Shown here: piece after piece, positions 10,528-22,879 of the stretch
Numbering within the stretch: position 1 is the stretch's first letter
Layout: every line of letters begins with the position of its first letter
Assembly: GCF_030272615.1 (NCBI RefSeq)
Contig: NC_081407.1
Coordinates: 137,088,897 to 137,152,896 of the forward strand
DNA length: 64,000 nucleotides
Source of the DNA: Cryptomeria japonica
Taxonomy: Eukaryota > Streptophyta > Pinopsida > Cupressales > Cupressaceae
Reading direction: 5' to 3'
Notes under the pieces: generated by a model
What the model was told of the DNA's origin: nothing
The model's input: the letters and a program-made list of their open reading frames with translations, nothing else
Database searches by the model: none
Program-made: the position numbers and the translations under genes

Positions 10528-11498
10528 TGTAATACCTTAAAAATGGTCATCTAAACCATGGGCCCCTAATCTCGACAACATCACCAAGGTCCTAACCAAA
10601 GGCAATTAAATTAATCTTGAGAACACAATTAATTTCTTAAATCACCAATGTCACATGGCAAATTAATCAACCAATTAAATACTTATTTAATTAATTTATC
10701 ATTCTAGGTAAATCATTTTAATCAATTATCTTATTTATTTTATTAAATATCCTAGCATGTTTAATTAAATAAATCAATTTGCCATTAAATCGTCAAAAAG
10801 GAATTAGTTGACAAAAAAAAATTAAAAATTGAAGAAAAATCTCAGAAAGCAATTAAAACAATTAAATATTAAAATTGATTGAAATACAGAATAAATCAGT
10901 TTTTTCTGATTTTATCTTAATTTTAGTTCAATTTCCTTTGAAACTGAGAAAATCAGCCAATCACATCAATTCACTTGGATTGTGCTTCCTCTGGGAAAAT
11001 CTTGACCGCTCATCATCATTTGATCTAAGTCATTGGTTTCTTTCTGAATTTTCTATAAATTCAGGCTCTCATCTCTCATTCAAGGATCCTGGAGAATATA
11101 TTGTTATCATGTTGTTTTTTCTCTAGGTTCATTGATATTTTGCATTGAGATATTTTTATATTAGTTATTGCATCCTTATTAAATCATCTAGCTTAATATT
11201 GTTTAAATCATGTTAGATTAATCATGCATATCTAGCTTAAATCTTGCATTCATCTAGCTCAAATTCATGCTCATATAGATTAAAAATCCTTTATTCAGAT
11301 GTCATCTAGTAACTGGTATTGCATATGAAATCTAAGAGAAAGACTAAACTCGCATCTACTAGAAGGAAATAGGTCGCTTTGTAATGGTCTATGGTTCATT
11401 ATTGAATATTGATTTACTAACCATGCATCTAATGAATTAATTGAAGTGTTGTGTATTCAGATATAGATACAGATACAAGTCCACTTTTCACACACACA
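10528..11498 (+). mobile_element. Gypsy B 5' LTR
   Basis: The LTR of 971 bases is matched along its length by the 3' LTR. A TATA box (TATAAAT) stands at 11054-11060 and at the equivalent place 26838-26844. After the LTR the sequence TTTTTGGCACCCATCGTGGGG resembles the primer site region of many plant Gypsy elements; the tRNA was not identified. Confidence 0.9.
11054..11060 (+). promoter_or_regulatory. TATA box of LTR B
   Basis: CTATAAATTCAGG is conserved in both LTRs, about 530 bases from the LTR start. Confidence 0.5.
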
Positions 11499-13728
11499 TT
11501 TTTGGCACCCATCGTGGGGCATTTCAGATTAGGTTCCTTTGGCCTCAAAATCACTTTTTTAATCTTTCAAGGCTCATTTGTACAACCTCTGCTAAATATT
11601 GTATGAGTTTACTTCCTTCATCATATGACATTCTGTCAAGACCTATGTCTTATTGTGCAGATCAGAAAAGGAGCTCGTACAAGTTTTTGCTTTGATTATT
11701 TGACTCTGTGTTTTATTGTTCAGGCCTGTGAGAATACTCGTGCAGAAAGGATAATCTGTCGTACAAATTTATGCCTTATCATTTCAAAAATAGTATACTT
11801 TTCAGGGTTTTTCATAAATTGAATTTAGATCTTGCTAACGCTGAGGCTAACCCTAGTCTATCTTCTGTTTGCCTGATATTTTTATAGCCTAACTAATTTT
11901 CTTGCAGAATGCTTGACAAAGAATCTATCAATCAAACATACGACTGTCAAAGAATCGAAAACAAAATGACTACTGATTTATTGGTTTTGCAGGTTCCCTA
12001 AAGAAAATCAACCAAACTTCATGTATTCTTTAAAGTTTAATTTTTTAGGCACTTAAATTGCTATTTGGTTAAAGAGCAAATCTATCTTTTGTGTTTTCAG
12101 AAAAATTAGAGAGGTGGGAGAGTATGCTCTTGTCTTTTATAGGCAATCAGAAATCTAAACCCTCAATTTTTTTCTAAAATTTGAGATTTGTGTACCTTTA
12201 GCAGGCCTGCCACAGTGGGAAAAAGTAATCAACCTATGAGAATGACCCAAGTGAGTACAAATGGACTTGATAATTCCAACTCACTATAATAAATAGGCCT
12301 CTAGTGATTAAAGTCTCAGAGGATGAGATTATTTGAGTTTTCTCTTTGAGATCTCTCATATTGAGCATTTTGTAGGGCCTCGTGGTCTCAATCACGTTTA
12401 CATGACTACAACTTGTTTTGGTAACTTGTCAAGCTATAGGCCTCAATCATGCTTGCATGACTTCAAGGTGTAATTTCAAATGGAATTCCTGACTAAGAAC
12501 TATAAGATAGAAGCTACCTAATTCACCTCCAAAAGGGAGATAATCTTTATGCAAGAGAGATAGTAACTCTTCCAAGTCACTTGCCATATCATGCCCCCAT
12601 TAGCATTTAGAGTCGGCTAATATGACATTGATAATCCATTGTGTGAGACTCAGTAGCCATATTTTGATTAGCTATTGGGTGTGTACCTAAGTGAACAAGT
12701 AAAGGTTTTCTTCTCTAAGCCAACTTTCGTAGGGTTAGCATGTTGTGATTGAAGTCATTATATATATCTTGCGTGTTTTATGTGTTTTCATCCCTGAAAC
12801 TGAAACTAAAACCAAAATACTGAAACTGGAGAAAACAAATCAAACAAATCAACAACTCAGTGATAAACTCAGTCTGTGTCCAAAAACTGGTCTCTGTCAA
12901 TCATCGAAACATCAGTCCATATCTAAAAACTGGTCTTCGTCAATCATTCAAAAACTCTACCTATCAGAATTTCATTTCTATCTAGTCCTCTATCATAAGA
13001 GTCTGCTAAATATTTGTCCTACTACATACCTATTGTCGTACGAGTCTCCATTGATCTTAAAATTTTGTCGTCTGGCTTTGTAAAACCTGTCGTACAAAAC
13101 TGCACAACTGTCGTCTGGAGTCTACCCAACTATACGAAATCAGGCAACAACTCATATGAAAAACTATCTTTATCGTCTATAAATAGCTAAACTGTCATCT
13201 AGGATTGGAATTTCTGTCATACGTCTTCCTGATCTTGTCAGTCAAAACAATCAAAAATTGCCCAAACTAGTCTACAGTGAGCATAAAACTAGTTATCATA
13301 ATTCTAAGCATAAACAATCTTGATAGTGTACCCTTGTCATTGCGTTACACAATTTTGTCGATCATCTTTTAGCTAGTTCAATCAACATCTTATCAAACCT
13401 AAGTTAACTTAGATAATGTCTTACACAGGATAGATCATTCTTGAAACCACATCAAATCTTAGTTACTTCTCTCAAATCACTACATTAAACGAATGACTAG
13501 CTTCAATTTGATCTTGACTTCTGCATCACATCTAGCTCTTGGTCCTATCGGTTGTAAATGTCTACTCAAACCAGAAGTTCTCGCAAGAATGCTGACAAAG
13601 GTAAAGTGGTATCCTTTTGATCAAACGACAATCCATTCTTTGTATAAGAACTCATCCCAAATAAACCTTCATCGTCACAAATACTAGTTTTTGATCTACT
13701 GATTTTTTATTAGCCCCTATCTCCCACC
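11499..13728 (+). other. Gypsy B leader
   Basis: About 2.2 kb without a gene between the 5' LTR and gag. It contains repeated words of the type TGTCGTAC and TGTCGTCT (most between 13030 and 13140) and a repeated AAAACTGGTCT...GTCAATCAT unit (12880-12950). A TATAAATAG occurs at 13178-13186. Long leaders are common in Tat elements. Confidence 0.6.
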
Positions 13729-15390
13729 ATGTCCAGAGAAAGGCAAGAAAGACAAGCTACTAAACGCGATACTTGTGACAACCTCAACAACCATGCTAGT
13801 GATAGTGATTCCTCATCAAATGAATTTGTAGTCTCCGAACCTATAGGAACTATTATAAATAAATGTCTAAATGATAAACATTTCTGAAAAATGATGAAGA
13901 TCATCATGTCTAGAGAAAAGGAAGAGCATTTTCTAGAGCTAGCAAAGCAAGGCACTAAACTTCCTATTAATTATGAGATTGAAACCCTCATCACTAAAGA
14001 GGAAGAGACACCTTTAGTGCTATTAAACAAAAAATTACAAGCCTTACAAACAGAAATCACAGAACTGAAAAACAAGGATAAAACATCAAAGCAATATTAT
14101 CTAGACATGATATGCCCGTTTCCATTTGACAAAAACCTCTACATGCCTCCATTTCCTTCAAGAGTAGAGATTTCCAAGTTTGAAAAATATGATGGGAATG
14201 CAAATCCTCGGGACCATGTCAGAGAATTTTGTGCTTTATGTATGGAATTCATGCACGAACAAAAATACCTCATGCGCCTCTTCCTGAGAAGTTTAGGAAG
14301 ACAAGCTATGGAATGGTTTTCAAGCCTACCTATGGGAATCAAAAATTTTGAGGAATTAATCCAATTGTTTCTACAACAACACTCCTATAGCATTCATCAT
14401 GCAGTCACTATGATTGAGATTTGCAACACTAAATAGAAAACAAGTGAACCTTTTCTCACCTTTCTTCAATGTTGGAGAAAGATGTCCTCTAGATATTCAT
14501 GGCCTATATATTCCAAATTCTAAGAAGATGGATATCTTTGTCAATAACCTGATCCTTGAATTGAAATATAGTATCCAAATACAAGTGTATCCTTCATTCA
14601 ACAAAATGGTAGATAGTGCCCTCAGAATGGAAGATGTGCTCATAAAGAAAGGAGATATATCACTTTGGAAAGAAACATCGCAAGGTTCTAGTTGCAAAGA
14701 AAAGAACAAATACTAGAAATACGGTAAAGATAACAACAGAAACATTGTTAATGACAGAGTGGTAGATATTGTTCAAGCAAAATCAAAATCCACAATATTT
14801 AACTTGGCTAGCTGCACACAAGCACTCAAAGTAGCTGAAACTACAGTGAAAAATCCTCCAAAAAAATCAAAAGAATGGTTTAAAGAGAAACCTTGGCTTT
14901 CAAAGCCTAAACATGATTTTACTTCTCTAGATGAATCATATGAATCAACTTTTAAAACTTTATTAGCAAATGACCTGATAACCTTGCCAGACAATTCTAG
15001 ACCATATGATCCAGAAGTTAAACCCAAATGGTGGAGACAAAACGAATACGGTGAATACCATCAAAACAAGGGTCATACCACAAACAACTGCATGAAGCTC
15101 AACATGAAATTCAAGATCTCATCGATGCTGGCAAAATCATTGTTGGAAATCACACAACTAATGTTGATCACAAATCTTGTAAAGATCCCTTACCTACTTA
15201 TGAACAAGGTGATTCCTCAAAATCAAAGGGAGGTGCCAAAGTCAGTTACACCTACACTACCAATGACAATGTGATCAACATGATTGAATCTTCCCAACGT
15301 GAATATTGCAATGTGATCATAATAAAAGATAAAAAAAAAATCAAGCACAAACTACCAATGTTGTGACCCACGCTTAAAAGAAGGATACTC
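13729..15390 (+). pseudogene. Gypsy B gag
   Basis: The ATG at 13729 (ACCATGTCC) opens the gag frame. An N-terminal acidic part with a TGA near 13886 leads to a coiled stretch (LLNKKLQALQTEITELKNK) and the retrotransposon gag domain: YDGNANPRDHVREF, LFLRSLGRQAMEWFSSLP, FEELIQLF. A frameshift near 14430 and stops at 14434 and 14714 break it. The C-terminal part (14759-15274) has a Tat-type zinc motif reading EYHQNKGHTTNNC, with the first Cys lost. The frame decays after 15274. Confidence 0.8.
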
Positions 15391-15530
15391 TTTAAGGAGT
15401 TAGTTCCTCAACTTATGCTCAAATAACATCAAATCTACCAACTTCTTTAAACAGACAAATAGATACAATCACAGCTAAATCTAAGCAGTTGACTTCATCA
15501 TCCCCTCCTGGTTATAGCATCATCTAACAA

Positions 15531-16148
15531 TTGAAAAGAACTAATGCTCAAATCTCCATTTTAGAACTTCTTAAGATCTCTTCTACTCATAGAGAGATCC
15601 TAGATAAATCTTTGCTCACTACTAATGTCCCTAAAGATTTAAATGTAGATCGGTTTCAATCTATGGTGGGTCACCTGACTTTGCCTCATTACCTCACTTT
15701 CTTTGAAGAAGATGATAACTCACTAAATCAACCACATAACTAGCCATTACACATCGAAGCTATGATTCATAAACACCGAGTTAAACATGTTTTGATAGAT
15801 GGAGGTGCTAGGTTGAATATTTGTACCTACAATCTACTGACACAGCTGGGATTTTATGAAAATATCATTGATCCAACAAAGAAAATAAAGATCAAAGCTT
15901 ATGATGAAGATGAAAGAACCTCTAAAGGTCTGGTACTATTACCAATCAAGGTAGGACCTATGGAAAGAGATATTATCTTTCAAGTGCTTGACCTTCCTCT
16001 TTCATACAATATCTTATTGGGTAGGCCATGGCTTCACGAAATGAAAGTGGTGCCATCTACATATCATCAGTTCTTGAAATTTCCTTACAATGGAGTTGAA
16101 GTCAGTATTCTTGCTGATACAAGCTATACCTGTAATGTATTAACGTAG
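15531..16148 (+). pseudogene. Gypsy B protease
   Basis: The aspartic protease cuts the polyprotein. A lead-in typical of Tat elements (ISILELLKISSTHREIL, then MVGHLTLPHYLTFFEED) precedes the active site HVLIDGGARLNIC (about 15785-15825). There the usual Asp-Ser/Thr/Asn-Gly is Asp-Gly-Gly. The flap and C-terminal block YNILLGRPWLHEMK...PSTYHQFLKFP is well kept. One TAG at 15741 interrupts it; the frame ends at a TAG (16146-16148). Confidence 0.8.
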
Positions 16149-18166
16149 AGTGCTAATGCTTTTGTTCCTCATAATAGAGCTGCCTCTATAGCTGAAAGTT
16201 CAAAAACTTTGCTAAAAGATTTAGAGAAGAAATTGAAAATCACAAATACTGGCATGGATGGATACAAAATAGAACCTGTACTTTCACTAATATCTCTTCC
16301 TCCATCACCAAGACAATTGAGAAAACCATCAGAGGTTATGAAGCCACAAACTTCAACTCCAAATATCATTTATGATGGTCTCTTTATATAGTCCTCTACT
16401 TCCCTTGTAGCTAAAATAGAATAGGATGTTGTTCTCAAATGGCTTTTCAAAGAAGATAGTACAAACAAAGAAAGATGACATTGTGAAATTTTCCTGACAC
16501 AATATGGTCCAGGCTATAAGATGATTCAATGCATGGGATATTCAGGTACTAGTCCTTTGGGCAAGTGTTAAGAAGGCATTGTTGAACCTATTCAGCTACA
16601 AACTATGTCTACAAATGATAAAGCTGGACTCAGATACAATCCAAGAAAATCATCAGATCAGAAACATACTTCTCACCATCAACCTAAGTGGAGGAAAAAG
16701 ATACTACCTTCAACATCACAGGAAATCAATACTTAGCAAACTTAGGAAGAGTATGAAAATAAACAAGAAGAATAGGAAATCAGGAGAGAAAAAGCAGTTG
16801 GTATGCAAGTTCCCATTGTATGAGCAATAACACTACAAGGAGTAGAAGTCCTAGAGGATATGAGGGAAGAGGTAGAAAGAATTAAAGAATTGCTTGTACC
16901 ACTGAACATTATGGTCATATATACAGGTAGACAGCAAGTAGATGATTTAGAAACTGACTTGAATGAGTATGAATGGGGTCCACACCATCTACTATAGAAA
17001 CTCCTGAAGAATCTAGTGATATCATAGATGAAGCACAAGAGGAAATCCGCTTAAAGTTGCGAAAGGAAATAGAGGAAATCAGACTAAAAAAATAAGAAGA
17101 CTATGAACAACAATGAAAGAAGGAAGAGCACAAGCAAATTCTCCCTCTAATGAGATAGAACAAATCAAATATGGAACTACAAAGGAAGAATTAGAAGCTA
17201 CAAAAGCAGGGCCATTCATCAGTCCAGAGGAAGCTGAATGGAAAAGACGACAGGGACTAACAAAACCATCAAGGTTATGTCAACATGTATGTCAAATACA
17301 AGTGATCAATGAACCAAATCATGAAGGAACTTGCAGGATCAAAGATGTAGGTATTGATACTATACACACTTTTACTAAATCACTTGAGGACGGGTCAGAG
17401 ACTTCATCTTATGATGTTGATAACTCTGATAGAAGCTCTATTTATAACAGAAATTATTCGACATCATATTATGACTACTCTATCATGAATGTTGAGATGG
17501 TGCATGTTGACTCTATTACTATCACACCATGATATATAGTCCAATCTAAAGTAGGGAACGATTCTAGGAGTAGGTTAGTTGGGTTAGGTCCACTAAATAT
17601 TAACATGCACTTCGATAATCATGTTGTAACTCTTCCTGGTCTCAAGACACCTACGCAAGGTATTTTTCTGGAGCTTGACTTGTCAGTCTGAAGTTATGAT
17701 GATAATACCGTGAACTCCCTTGAACCTATTCAAACTTTATCCTCAATACATCCTGAACTGACTGATTGTACTCTTTACAATCAACCTTTGCATATACCCA
17801 CCTTTGCCAATCACTACACATTGGCCTGCTATCTTAATGCAGTTGAACCAATGAACTCTTCCACCAGTGAGAAAAGTGAGAACATGACTGAGATAGACAT
17901 CAAGTATCTCAGTCGCAAAAATAAAAAAAAATAAAAATAAAAGTTTTGATGATGAAAACCACGTTGTGGCGGTGTCAGAATAAATAAAAGTAAAAATAAA
18001 GGATGCACCTAAGGGTGAAAACCTCTTTGAGGTACCTGAGGGTGAGATACTTGATATGCTACCAAGTCACTTCCAAGAAAGGTCTTCAATATTGATTGAA
18101 CCAACTCAACTAGTCAATATTGGAAGTCAAGAGATGTCGCATATCATTCATTTAGCTTAATCATTA
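16149..18166 (+). other. Gypsy B protease-polymerase spacer
   Basis: Poorly conserved coding remnant. Charged stretches (for example 16209-16391, 17113-17532 and 17710-17934) are in several frames and I could not match them to a domain. In Tat elements this part of gag-pol is variable. Confidence 0.5.
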
Positions 18167-19100
18167 TCAACAGAAGAGTTAAAAGATTTCAACAACCTCT
18201 TTTCCAAAAAGAAGATCAACTTTGCATGGACATACTCCGATATGCCAGGACTAGATCTTGATCTCATCATGCATCATCTCTCTATTACACCAGGAGTTAA
18301 ACCAGTCAAGCAAAAACTTCGTAAGATGCATCCTCATGTGGTACTACTAGAAAAATTGCTAAAAGATGGATTTATCAAAGCTATAGACTATGCAGAATGG
18401 ATATCAAACATAGTACCTATATCAAAGGTAGACAAATATATTAAGGTTTGCACAGACTTCAGGGATCTCTACAAAGCATGTTCGAAAGATGATTTTCCAT
18501 TACCCAAAATTGATATGATAGTATATATGACTATTGGATATGACATGTACTCATTAATGGATGGATTCTCTAATTATAATCAGATCAAGATAGCTCCTGA
18601 GGATCAAGAAAGGACAACCTTCACATGTGGATGGGGAACCTTCTACTAGAATGTCATGCCATTTGGACTAAAAAATGTCGGAGCCACTTACCAAAGAGCA
18701 GTAACCATTATCTTCCATGATATGATGCACAAAAACATGGAAGATTATGTTGATGATACCCTAGTAAAAATTGTGAAGAGATCCACAAATATCCATGAAC
18801 TAGGTCTCATACTATATAGAATGGAAAGATTCAAGCTCTAGCTAAATCCTAAAAAGTGTGCATTAGGAGTAACATCAAGGAAATTGCTTGGTTACATAAT
18901 TTCAAAAAAAGGAATTGAGGTTGATCCTGAAAAGGTCCAAGCCATAATGGAAATGCCTCCACCCAAGAATATCAGTCAAATGAGAAGTTTACAAGGATGT
19001 TTCCAATCAATAAGGCACTTTATATCTCAGCTAGCAAACAAATCTCAACCCTTCACAAAAGTATTAAGGAAAGGAATCCAATACAACTGGGATGAAGATT
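18167..19100 (+). pseudogene. Gypsy B reverse transcriptase
   Basis: The RNA-dependent DNA polymerase. Motifs in order: KQKLRKMHPH, KVCTDFRDLYKACSKDDFPLP with a catalytic Asp, LMDGFSNYNQIKIAPED, TFTCGWGTFY, MPFGLKNVGATYQR, and the catalytic box YVDD at 18746-18757. The thumb block KKGIEVDPEKVQAI follows near 18900. Two TAG stops (18647 and 18839) lie in the same frame, and no frameshift is needed from 18167 to about 21070. Both catalytic Asp of YVDD are kept. Confidence 0.88.
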
Positions 19101-19590
19101 GTGAACAACATCTAAAACAAATCAAAGATTATCTTTATAATCCACCCATATCAATGCCACCAATTCAAGGTAAACCACTAATTCTATACATATTAGCTAC
19201 AGATACATCACTAGGGGCACTTTTGGCACAACAGGATGAAAATAAAAAAGAAAGAGCTATATATTATATCAGCAGAACCTTAGTGTCTTATGAAATTAAC
19301 TATACTATCATAGAAAAAGCTTGTTTGGCATTAGTCTTTGCATCACAGAAATTAAGACACTACATGTTGGCACACTCTATTAAGATGGTGGCTAAGATTG
19401 ATCCACTTAAATATCTTCTCAGCAAAGCAATACTTACAGGAAGATTGGCTAAATGGGTCATGGTTCTTATGGAATTTGATATTGAATATGTAGAATGTAA
19501 AGCCATCAAAGGACATGTTATTGCAGATGTTATTGCAGATAAACTTGTTGATGCTCCACTTGAAGATAGACAACTTGTGCACATAGAATT
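19101..19590 (+). pseudogene. Gypsy B first RNase H
   Basis: The RNase H joined to the polymerase shows ILATDTSLGALLAQQ with its first Asp, then ERAIYYISRTL, YTIIEKACLALVFA and the LRHYMLAH block. It is uninterrupted in this stretch and shares the frame of the polymerase. Confidence 0.8.
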
Positions 19591-19948
19591 TTTGGATGAA
19601 TCAATCATGCACCTTACTCAACGATCATGGAAGATGTTCTTTGATGGGTCTTTCACTCAATATGGTTCTGGTGCCGGAATAATTTTTATTACTCCTCAAA
19701 AATCTTCAATCCCAAAAGCTTACAAGATTCTCTTCCCTTGCACAAACAACATTGCACAATATGAAGCTTTGGTAAATGGGATCAAGCTGGTCATTGAATG
19801 GAAGATTGTTGAATTACATATTTATGAAGATTCTCAACTCATCATCAACCAAATCAATGATATATATCAAACTAGAGATGAGAAACTAATGCCTTATAAG
19901 AAAATGGTGGATGATCTCAAGAAATACTTTATGTTTGTATCATTTTAG
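19591..19948 (+). pseudogene. Gypsy B second RNase H (archaeal type)
   Basis: A second RNase H domain starts WKMFFDGSFTQYGSGAGI, with a catalytic Asp, followed by NNIAQYEALVNGIKLV with the Glu and HIYEDSQLIINQI with the next Asp. The frame stops at a TAG (19946-19948) and continues with ANREADALATL, which holds the last Asp. Two RNase H domains in a row, the second of this form, are a known mark of the Tat lineage of plant Gypsy elements. Confidence 0.85.
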
Positions 19949-21379
19949 CAGATCCCTAGATCAGCAAATAGAGAAGCGGATGCACTGGCCACCTTGGTGT
20001 CTATACCACAACTACAAGAATCTATTTTTCACTTTGAATTCCTAGTGGAAGAGTTACATTATCCTGCCTATGATTCTCTTGAGTCCCAGATGGTCTGTTA
20101 TATTATTGGACATGACTCACCTCACTACAGCCACATTTACTCTTACCTGTGCGACCAAGTTATCCCTGCTAATCTTTCCTGTAATGAGAAAAGGAACCTA
20201 ATATGAAATTATTCACGGTACATCATCATCGCCAATGACCTATTTAGGCAAGGTTTGGATAGTGCTTTACTTATATGTCTAGAAATTGAAGAGTCCCAAT
20301 GCGCATTATCTGAGGTTCATGAAGGTATTTGTGGATCCCATTCAAACGGTCTAACTCTAGCACGGAAACTACTAAGGGTTGGCTACTACTGGCCAGACAT
20401 GGAGAAAGATGCTATTAAATTTGCTAAAACTTGTGAGAAGTGTCAGCTCCATGGGAACCTCATACATGCTCTAGCAAGGGATCTCATACCCTTTATTACA
20501 CATTGGCCTTTTCAACAATGGGTGTTTGATCTCATTGGCCAAATATATCCTGCATCATCTAACGAACACAAGTTTATTATATCTGCCACTAAGTACTTCA
20601 CTAAGTGGGTAGAAGCGGTTCCGCTCATCAAAGTAACCGGCAAACAAGTAGCTATGTTCATCCTTAACTATATCATTTGTAGGTATGGTATACCTTCATC
20701 CATTGTGACTGACAATGGAGGGCAGTTCAAGAACAAATATCTAGATGAAATCTATGAAAAAATCAAAATAAAACAGCACTGGTCATCCATATACTACCCT
20801 TAAGGTAATGGATAAGCTGAAGCATCTAACAAGAATCTATTGACTATCTTACACAAAACAATAAATAAATCTCGAAAGGATTGGCATCTGCAGCTCAATC
20901 CTCCACTATGGGCTTATAGAACAAGTATCAGAACACCTATGGGGGCTACACCTTTTTCTTTGGTGTATGGGTCTAAAGTAGTCTTACCTATTGAGGTGGA
21001 AATACCGTCTTTAAGATTTTCTTTGCAAGGTCTTGTTACTGATGAAGACTATAGAATATCTAGATTGTAAGAACTCAAGTTGTTGTATGAACATCATCAA
21101 GTGGCATTTGATCATATGAGAGAATATCAAAAGAGAATGTCTAGAGGTTATAACAAAAAGGTCAATAATGATAATTTTAGGTTGGTGACCTTGTTCTGAG
21201 AGAAAATCCTAAGAATCAACAGTTTCGAGACAACAAAGGGAAGTTTGAACCCAACTGGCTGGGTCCCTACATCGTTACTATAGTCTTTGGCTCTGGTGCC
21301 TATCATCTCTCAACATCGGAAGGAGAACAGCTCCATGAACCGATCAACACCATCCACTTGAAGAAATTCTTTACTTAGT
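19949..21379 (+). pseudogene. Gypsy B integrase
   Basis: The zinc-binding N-terminus reads HEGICGSHSNGLTLARKLL...CEKCQ (20310-20450). The core shows FDLIGQIYP (Asp), IVTDNGGQF (Asp) and AEASNK (Glu), so the catalytic triad is kept, though stops stand on either side of the last block near 20803 and 20814. The C-terminal block GAYHLSTSEGEQL...INTIHLKKF ends near 21379 after a frameshift close to 21190. A stop at 20204 separates it from the RNase H. Confidence 0.85.
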
Positions 21380-22879
21380 ATTCTCTACTCCAGCAACTTG
21401 TACAACTAAAATGTCTTGAAGAAATCATAAAAATCATAAAATGTCCAAAAAAAAAACAAAAAAAGAATCCTTGCCAAGCAGGTGAAAACCTAGTAAAAAG
21501 GTGCCTCTTGTACTCAAGCGCTCCATCTATCAACGCAACGTTGGAATTTCCCATTTTCATTCCCGCTTTCCTGCATCTTTGCTTTCGCTTGTACATATCT
21601 TTTAGTCACTTGCATGACATTCTGGCTCTTTTGGAACCCTCATGGCTTGAAACCAATCAAACATCCTAATTCTTAGGGCAATTGACTGAGCAATTTACAT
21701 GTCTTAAGAAGTATCAACCAAGTCATCTTTTAGTCAGTGGTACCTAGTCATCCACTTTGAGTCAGTCACCTGTCTCCTAACTACTATAGAGTTTTATCAC
21801 TGAGCATACAAGAAAAACAAGAGTACTGAAAACAATAACTAACCTGCTTAAGATATGCATGAAATTTTCTTTGTGTGTTGTCTTTTACATTGGCTTTCAC
21901 TTATTATTCCCTCTGAGTAACTCAAGGAAGTCTATCTTGACTAAGAGGAGCAAGGACTGGGGGCATAATACTTTTCTTTGTTTTCTGCTTGTAGGAATGA
22001 ATCCGATGATATAGAAACATCTAATTAGCTGGGTGTCTATAATAAGTGCCTTCACATCAAGGTGAAATCACCACACATACCTCGACTCTACTTATTTGTA
22101 TGCTACAGAGAGGTTGGAGCCATTTCTTTGTCTATTGAGGGAATTTCTTTAATGTGCAATCCAGATGCATGCATAATCTATCCAAGGATATGAACAAACA
22201 AAGGGTCATTGAGGAAAAGATAATTAATATTGCATATGCAAAGAAAGGAACTCTATTTTGCATGTTGTGTTTGTAAAGCGCTCAGTGATGAAAAATAAGC
22301 ATACCAAATCTAGTGACTAGGTTTAGGTTGCATTCATTCTAAAATTTTATGCATTTTGAGTGATTTTGGTATAATAACAATGATCTCTTTATCTTTTGAA
22401 TGAGAGTTTGAAGCATCATCATTTCTTGGATAATATTATTTATCCGATCAAGTACTTGTGTATTGAGATGTTACCTACATACATAAGCATCTTATATAAA
22501 TCCATACATTTCATTATTACTTATTTGCATTCATATTATTGCATGAAGAAAAATAAACATTTACATTACTCATTACTCATTTTCATCATTTATTTGCATA
22601 TGAAAAAGAAATGAAAATAAACATCCATATTCATCTACATTACATACATCCATACTGAAAAAATATGCATACATATAGAATAAATCATATATAAAGACAT
22701 CTCATAATCAATAAACACACGTATAATGAAATAAAATAAAGATCTCGTATATATCATCATAATGTCAGTGTCTAGAGTACAAATGATATCAACTATCAAA
22801 TACAATGTCTCATCGGAGCAAGAATCATATAGGCTACAATAAATGGGATATATAACAAAATCTAGAAGATATAACACAG
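21380..22879 (+). other. Gypsy B region after integrase
   Basis: About 1.5 kb, AT-rich, with no credible gene on either strand. It separates the sense pol genes from the reading frame on the other strand. Confidence 0.5.

Noticed and set aside
13040-13140. Spaced TGTCGT words as a CRISPR-like array
   Set aside because: Units are too short, spacing is irregular, and the DNA is eukaryotic.
22396-22614. 72-codon frame with many Ile, Tyr and His as a membrane peptide
   Set aside because: Low-complexity AT-rich DNA; composition alone explains it.
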